64,000 nt of DNA from Hormiphora californensis (taxonomy: Eukaryota > Ctenophora > Tentaculata > Cydippida > Pleurobrachiidae). The position numbers and the translations under genes are program-made. Where the stretch lies: contig CM035361.1 of the NCBI GenBank assembly GCA_020137815.1, positions 2,315,542 to 2,379,541 on the forward strand, read 5' to 3'. This document shows positions 58,601-64,000 of this stretch, piece after piece (position 1 is the first letter of the stretch; the number at the start of each line of letters is the position of its first letter). The notes under the pieces were generated by a model that saw only the letters and a program-made list of their open reading frames with translations, had not been told where the DNA came from and ran no database searches.

Positions 58601-59146
58601 TTTTCCCCGAGCATCCCGGTAAATCGGGTCCGATTTATACTGAGAGTATTATGTAATTTTTACGAAAGGTAGGTAATCCCCATGTTATTCCATTTCTTGC
58701 AATCAGAAAACGGGGAAATGAGCAGGATGAAAATGCAAAATCTTTAAACAAACCAGACCAAACCAAAATGACTTTTCTGCCAGAGTTCGATCCTTCGCTT
58801 TACAAGGCTCAGCGAATAAAGGTAGAAACTCAACCACTGTATTTTGTAGTAAATGTATATTTATTGTACATAAATTCACCATATGTCTGTAATATTTTAA
58901 CCTACTTCATGCGACACATGCACAGGGGGAAAGCAGTCGTGCCTGAATCAGTTCAAGCCACGGGCTATTCAACTGAGACCCATGAGATCTCACGACTGTT
59001 ATCCCCCACAGGAGCTAGTAGTGGGATCAGACATCAAGGAGATACTGAGCAAGAGACCGGACGATCGATCAGAAGAAGAGATACAACAGGTCCTAATTGC
59101 ACTCCGGACATATCAAACATTTGCAGAGTACCCCCTGAACATGCAG
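55626..59146 (+). CDS. CNBD2-like: CNBD2-like protein, 5' half
   Basis: Exons 55626-55708 (possible ATG start; acceptor at 55622 if internal), 57115-57209, 57618-57654, 58339-58416, 58707-58821 and 59012-59146 join in phase throughout. The protein starts M-L-A-L-N-D-A-D-L-M and continues with a basic region (Y-K-K-R-G-L-R-S-R-Y-R). Next come C-P-L-L-R-F-R-K-I-A-R-M-V-Q and an Asn/Lys-rich linker. The end is E-I-L-S-K-R-P-D-D-R-S-E-E-E-I then F-A-E-Y-P-L-N-M-Q. In CNBD2-type proteins this last helix directly precedes the cyclic-nucleotide barrel, and the 12303 exon (E-R-M-C-R-K-A-H-Y) is the natural next exon in phase 0. No such exon follows on the + strand before the window ends. Short introns are filled by a minisatellite and MITEs. 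Confidence 0.8.
55715..56225. repeat. ~72-base minisatellite next to a CNBD2-like donor
   Basis: Seven or so units contain GTGCAGTGGGTCCCTCCTGT, CCTAGAAGGGGCAGCAG and GAGTAGCAGAAGGGA. It starts a few bases after the donor of the exon ending at 55708, but the unit does not contain the exon sequence. Confidence 0.9.
56681..56788. mobile_element. MITE of the GGAACCGACCGAA family with TGAGGTAATTT target duplication
   Basis: Inverted relative of 19500-19602. TGAGGTAATTT stands immediately on both sides, apart from one C at the left junction, giving a target duplication of about 11 bases. It lies in a CNBD2-like intron. Confidence 0.9.
57210..57617. other. CNBD2-like intron without recognised repeats
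   Basis: Ordinary AT-rich intron sequence between the exons ending at 57209 and starting at 57618. Confidence 0.5.
58468..58641. mobile_element. MITE of the CCCCGATTTA family (decayed short form)
   Basis: It starts 'tacaggcgaccccgatttac' and ends 'ggtaaatcgggtccgattta', with small deletions in both ends. It lies in the CNBD2-like intron before exon 58707. Confidence 0.85.
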
Positions 59147-59545
59147 GTTTGTAGGTCCTATTTGCACTCCGGACATATCAAACATTTGCAGAGTACCCCC
59201 TGAAAATGCAGGTTTGTAGGTCCTATTTGCACTCGGACATATCAAACATTTGCGAGAGTACCCCTGAACATGCGGTTTTGTGAGTACAGAGTACCCCTGA
59301 ACATGCAGGTTTGTAGTTGCAGTACCCTGAACATGCAGGTTTGTAGTTGCAGAGTACCCCCTGAACATGCAGGTTTGTAGTTGCAGAGTACCCCCTGAAC
59401 ATGCAGGTTTGTAGTTGCAGAGTACCCCTGAACATGCAGGTTTGTAGGGCCTATTTGCACTCCGGACATATCAAACATTTGCAGAGATACCCCTGAACAT
59501 GCCGGTTTGTAGTTGAGAGTACCCCCTGAACATGCAGGTCCTAGT
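59110..59545 (+). repeat. Minisatellite grown from the end of a CNBD2-like exon and its donor
   Basis: Units of 34-66 bases repeat the last codons of exon 59012-59146 (A-E-Y-P-L-N-M-Q) together with the donor (ATGCAG/GTTTGTAG). Some units also carry the preceding 'cggacatatcaaacatttgc'. About ten potential donors follow in a row, and several units keep the coding frame up to their donor. Confidence 0.92.
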
Positions 59546-59860
59546 TGCACTCCGAGTATACGATATTCTATAAGATATTCACACTGTCACATAGTGTCAC
59601 TAAAAGTTTTTCGCTGTATTAACCCTTAAATAAGAGATTCATATAGATATCAGAATCAATTCCTGGTGTGCACTGGGATTTTCATTGGAGCAGGGGTCCT
59701 GTACGTGCTGCAGTTTCCAAAAATATATCCCTGTAGAAGAAAAAAGTAGTCAAAGGGGGGAAACAGTTTGTGCCTGAACCACGGTATTTTCCACTAAGAC
59801 CTGAGATTCATGTTACAGTGACGGCTATCCCTTAGATTTAATTATATAGCCTACACTTAC

Positions 59861-59956
59861 TCGTATTTGTTTAGAATGTTGTTGAGCATGTCTGAATACT
59901 CGTCAGGAATTTCATTAATGGCTCCATGTCCAGGTAGAGCATTCAGGAAAGGGTTC
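59861..59956 (-). CDS. Possible exon of an unidentified - strand gene
   Basis: It has a good acceptor (TTTTAG) and donor (GA/GTAAGT). The open frame reads N-P-F-L-N-A-L-P-G-H-G-A-I-N-E-I-P-D-E-Y then S-D-M-L-N-N-I-L-N-K-Y. A further exon upstream near 60.3 kb could not be confirmed. The family is unknown. Confidence 0.35.
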
Positions 59957-60689
59957 CTAAAAATAAATTTTTACATAGTACAAAGTGAAACAAGAGGTTT
60001 CACTTTGCTTTGTACTATTATACTACTCCAAGGTTTCGACCTTGTTGAGTACTCTGTCCTGTCGGGACATACCAAAAACAAGTCCATAATTTTTTACATA
60101 TATGAGATAGTAACCCAGCAATTAAGGTAAATCAATCTAATAGACATACTGTATATCCTGAAACAAAAATTTCTAATGTACTTGTTTAATGAAGGATTCT
60201 TTTGTACGGCAGGGACGGGTGCAGCCACTTGCTGGTTGTTATTATTCGGTTCTCTCTCGAACTTGAATCACCTCCCTATTATCGTTGTGGATCATCAATC
60301 GAACCATCATCCTGGATTTGAAATAAATATTTGACTTTGCAGAGTTTTGACTACGCGAGTTACGAATAACGAGTATTAGGGTACCTCATATCTTGCAGTT
60401 TAGTCCCATACAAATCCTATAATAATTCTATCCTATATATAGTTCTATGTGGGGTGTTATTACACGGCTAAAAGTTCAGCTCTTTTTTACCGTTACTGTT
60501 GGCTTTGTTCCGTTGCTGCCTCTTGTATAATTGACTGTTCCACGTCCATCAATTTAAACACACATTAATATTGAAATTGATAGGTTCTGCTTCTATAAAT
60601 ATTAAAGTATTATTTTCTATTGTTACATTACGTACAAAATGAATGAAAAAACATTAGTATAAAACAGTCCTATATGAATTGAAATGTAG

Positions 60690-60791
60690 TACAGTCGGAC
60701 CCCGATTTACCGGGCCCCAATTTACCGGAACCCCGATTTACCGGGCAAAACCCTTTCCCCGAGCATCCCGGTAAATCGGGGTCCGACTGTA
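60690..60791. mobile_element. Minimal MITE of the CCCCGATTTA family (102 bases)
   Basis: Almost only the two terminal repeats remain: TACAGTCGGACCCCGATTTA, one internal 'ccccgattta' phrase, then the inverted end. TA flanks. Confidence 0.92.
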
Positions 60792-61020
60792 TTGTGAATT
60801 CAACCTTTATATACACACGTGGTGTAAGTTGTATATATCGAACCTTGGTCAAGATCTCCGCCGTTCTCTATCGTAGTTATTATTAGTATCAATAATTCCA
60901 TCGAACACCTCTCTAAATTAAAATGCAAATATTAGACTTTGATAGACAATTTCTACTCAAACGAGCTTTCAGAATTTGTATTTGGGTCAGATGTTAACCC
61001 ATATATTGTCAACAAACGGG

Positions 61021-61120
61021 NNNNNNNNNNNNNNNNNNNNNNNNNNNNNNNNNNNNNNNNNNNNNNNNNNNNNNNNNNNNNNNNNNNNNNNNNNNNNNNN
61101 NNNNNNNNNNNNNNNNNNNN
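61021..61120. other. Assembly gap of 100 N
   Basis: Exactly 100 N, the usual placeholder for a gap of unknown size. Frames crossing it are meaningless, and any order or orientation across it is less certain than elsewhere. Confidence 0.99.
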
Positions 61121-61176
61121 GGTATGCCCGATTATTCTTTCTATTACTGAGAAATAAGTTAGTTTTAGTATGGATA

Positions 61177-61412
61177 AAGATTCTAAAGTCGGATTTTTTG
61201 AAACTGTCACCCCCCTGGGTATTTTCAAATTTCGTAAATGACCATAAATCTGGTTCCTGACGAGATAGAGACTTGAAATTTGGAGGTTACGAAGATCTTG
61301 CTAAGTTCTTCCGAACCTCCAAATTTCAAGTCTCTATCTTATCAGGAACCGGAGATATGGCAAATTTTGTTATTTCAGGGGGTGGCAGTTTCAAAAAATC
61401 CGACTTTATGTG
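61177..61412. mobile_element. MITE with AAGTCGGATTTTTTGAAACT ends
   Basis: The ends are mirrored ('aagtcggattttttgaaactg' against 'cagtttcaaaaaatccgactt') and the interior arms pair as well. The inner words 'ggttcctgacgagatagaga'/'tctctatcttatcaggaacc' relate it to the element at 52832. Confidence 0.9.
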
Positions 61413-62010
61413 AAATGGCAATGTGATGGTCACATTTTCTTGTTCTGACGTTCTACGTCGCGCGCGGTAGCATTTTCTTAGGCCGCGCGCGGTTGTCAGC
61501 ACGAGTTCAATGTAACTCGTACCTGTATCCAGTTTCCAGTGTCGGTTTCAAGCTCCTGTAATTCGTGTGTATTGAACCTCAACTGCTACAGACAGGGAAT
61601 CGAGTGAGTGCGAGAGAAAGAGTTCGACTTGGCATTGGCTTGTTTCTTATTTAGACTCGAGCAAAACGTTATTGATATTCAGATACCCTAGTCTAAACTG
61701 TCAGGCCAATGCTCTGACCACAGTTCTCGCGCGCTTATTTGAGAGAAACGAGAATGGGTCAGACCAATGCTGTGACAGAGTCTAAACCTCTTTATATACG
61801 TCAGTCACTAAACTCAAAATCAGCTAGACGGCCTCCCGATCGCACTAACTTCAAACCTGCTCAGACTAACGACTAGAATTGCAGGGGATCTAATAATGAA
61901 GGTCTAAACTCTAGACTAGTACTAGCAGTCTAAAGTTTAGACCTTCATTATTATTTTACCAGCTCCTAGCAGGGTGGAGCTGAAAATGAAGGTCTGTTAC
62001 TTGTTAGTTG
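61413..62010. other. Non-coding sequence with short inverted pairs
   Basis: Inverted pairs such as 'aatgaaggtctaaactctag'/'taaagtttagaccttcatt' (about 61895-61955) and two GCGCGCGGT words near 61460-61495 are visible. No exon is supported. Confidence 0.5.
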
Positions 62011-62468
62011 TTACAGACCAACTTACAAAATGTACGGGTATAAACATCATCAAAAAGTACCCGTATTTTTTACGGTAGGCGGTAAATGTTAACCAGATCT
62101 GAGAAAAAACGTACGTGCAAAACCACGTTTTTGTCCATAACTCAGTCATTTCTTGACCAATTTGCAAAATCTTGGGCGCGTTGGAAAGAGGACATTGAGC
62201 TCTTTAAAATGAGCCCAATAAAACTAAAATCGGCGCGAAATGCGCGGCTTCATGGCGCAAAATGCGCGTTTTCGCCACTGCGCCGCGCAATTTGCGCCAA
62301 TTTTCATTTTCTTGAGCTCATTTGAAAGATCTCGATGTTTTCTTTCCAATGAGCCAAAGATTTTGCAAATTGGTCAAGAAATGGCTGAGTTATGGGCAAA
62401 AACGTGCGAAATTCTCACAGATCTGGTTAACATTTACCGCCTACCATTTTTTACAAGTTGGTCTGTAA
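62011..62468. mobile_element. MITE with TTACAGACCAACTTACAAAA ends
   Basis: The ends are TTACAGACCAACTT and 'aagttggtctgtaa'. Inner arms also pair ('ggtaggcggtaaatgttaac' against 'gttaacatttaccgcctacc'), as do 'cagtcatttcttgacc' and its partner. The interior is rich in GCGC. No frame is credible. Confidence 0.9.
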
Positions 62469-62559
62469 GGGGCCTGTGTCAAATGGGATGTTTGTGTCCA
62501 GACTGCCGCTGTCTCTTCGCAGGTGCCGCCTAGACAGGAAGTGTGCAGTAGGGTCAACA

Positions 62560-62661
<102 letters not shown>

Positions 62662-62932
62662 TAAGAGACTTGGTCCGCCAATCTTGCCCGTGTATCATGT
62701 ACGTAGATGAACATTGAACGCCCAATTTGCAAAATACCGTTTTGATACGGTGCATGCAGTTCTGATGATCATGAAGTGATAATCTCACTCACTGAGATAG
62801 AATCTTATCTTTTTTCGAAAATTTCTATTTGTTTGACGCTTACTTAATCTATAAATTATAAAACCATTCGGTTGCTAAGTCTTTATTGTTGCATCTATGA
62901 CTGTTTAATATTGTGCCGATACCTAGTTCAGT

Positions 62933-64000
62933 ATGGTCCACCTTTATCTTCTCCACATTTTCCTGTCTCTGATAACCAGAACAGAACTAAAACAGATCAA
63001 ACCAAACAAAATGTAAGTTACATCTGAACCTCTGTCCTCTACTTCTAGCGTTTGGTGAATTTGATTTGAACAATATTTGAACAATATTTGAACAATCTTT
63101 GAACAAGGTTTAGATATTGATAATTTGCCTCCCGTAGCAGGTCACAAAACAACCGAAACCTAGACGATGCGATGATGGACGTCCTGAATCTAGAAAAAAT
63201 ACCAGAGCCTCACAAGAAACCAATTCGCGTTTACTGGTAATTTATAGAGACACTTGTCAACAAAGAGACACTAGATCCTTGTTGAGAATCAATCGAATTC
63301 GAACTCAACCCTGTCTGATAAATCATATTGTTATTAAAAAGTATTTATCAATTAGTTTCTCATCAAATGTTATTCTTGTTTTAGGTTCATCCAGGAGACG
63401 TATGAAAATGTAGACGAGAGAAAAACAAGGTTTGGAAGGCAAGTTGATACAGTGAGATTCGATAATGCTCAAGGTAGGATGGTCAATTATAATTAACTAT
63501 ATATGCCTTCAATTATTTATTTAGCAATGGGCCTATATTACAACCAACCCATATTATATGGGTTTCAACTTTCAAGCTGGCCTTCGAATTTGTTTTCCTT
63601 ATTTTAGTCTTTGCTTTGCATTTAGTTTCTGTACTCTCATTTTTAGTCACGATCGGTCTTTACAAGCCCATTATAGATGTTGCAATAGACATGTCTGTTC
63701 TGAATGTCTAGACGATGGATGCTAGCCTAACTACACCGTTGCAACTACACATCGTCTAACACAACATACAGACATACAGAGATGATTTCACTTTTCATCG
63801 ATGATAGCATTCGCTATTCATCCTTTTGCATTGTTTCATCATTGAATGATTCATTAAATTGTTATCAATATTGTTATTAATTTAAAGCTATTTTCAGTTC
63901 CCACTATCGCGCAGTAACACTCTGAATCTGATTTCAATGTTTCTTTATTCATGTCACCCCCTCCTCCAGGTTCACCAAAGTTGTCTGACCAACAGAGAGT
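62933..64000 (+). CDS. Secreted protein, probable TGF-beta-family ligand prodomain (5' part)
   Basis: Four exons join in phase: 62933-63012 (ATG), 63141-63236, 63385-63473 and 63970 onward, cut by the window end. The start is a signal peptide (MVHLYLLHIFLSLITRTE). It is followed by D-D-A-M-M-D-V-L-N-L-E-K-I-P-E-P-H-K-K-P, then Y-W-F-I-Q-E-T-Y-E-N-V and G-R-Q-V-D-T-V-R-F. From memory, propeptides of BMP/TGF-beta ligands show this order: a helix 'il..LgL...P.p', then '.p.fm.dlY', then 'dTvRsf'. The cleavage site and cystine-knot domain would lie beyond the window, so the assignment is a reasoned guess. Other secreted families remain possible. Local introns are 130-500 bases. Confidence 0.6.

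Noticed and set aside
60200-60330. Upstream exon for the - strand gene at 59861
   Set aside because: An acceptor is present but the frames meet stops within a few codons and no donor fits the phase.
60939-61260. Open frames crossing 61021-61120
   Set aside because: They run through the 100-N gap.

Overview
This window is eukaryotic and almost certainly from an invertebrate animal. Coding sequence is cut into short exons with GT..AG introns, a class A GPCR sits next to a ciliary/sperm-type cyclic-nucleotide-binding gene and a probable TGF-beta-type ligand, and most of the DNA is short terminal-inverted-repeat elements, foldback elements and minisatellites. An early-branching metazoan such as a demosponge is plausible, but that is a guess and not shown. 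I built every gene model below by hand from splice sites and reading phase, so exon lists are predictions.

Layout. 0-0.8 kb is a giant ATCT/AT microsatellite. 1.3-5.4 kb holds the 3' exons of an unrecognised coiled-coil gene, crossed by 1.6 kb of homopolymer-rich, probably misassembled sequence. 5.9-6.8 kb is a dense minisatellite. 7.7-12.6 kb and 45.9-51.8 kb are the two arms of a large inverted duplication. Each arm carries a secreted-protein gene and, head to head with it, one exon of a cyclic-nucleotide-binding gene of CNBD2 type. From 12.3 to 22.05 kb the 3' half of that CNBD2-like gene runs on the + strand, with a nested stack of transposons in one intron. From 33.09 down to 23.35 kb a complete 11-exon rhodopsin-type GPCR runs on the - strand. 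33.8-45.5 kb is mobile-element and satellite land: a LINE-type RNase H relic, a 1 kb tandem array, an array of GGCGCC palindromes and several foldback elements. 46.4-55.25 kb is the full-length secreted-protein gene (+). 55.6-59.1 kb holds the 5' half of the CNBD2-like gene (+). 60-62.9 kb has a gap and more MITEs, and at 62.9 kb a signal-peptide exon begins a second secreted gene that runs off the window and looks like a TGF-beta-family prodomain.

What stands out. First, the CNBD2-like gene is present as two halves in permuted order: 5' half at 55-59 kb, 3' half at 12-22 kb, same strand, compatible phase. An extra copy of the first 3'-half exon lies inverted at 46 kb. Second, in three different genes a minisatellite has grown out of a splice junction: a donor in two of them and an acceptor in the GPCR. 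Third, the secreted gene is unrecognised, has two nearly identical copies in inverted orientation, and ends in a tandemly repeated exon module.

Limits: identities were judged by eye, family names come from memory of motifs, and no search was run.
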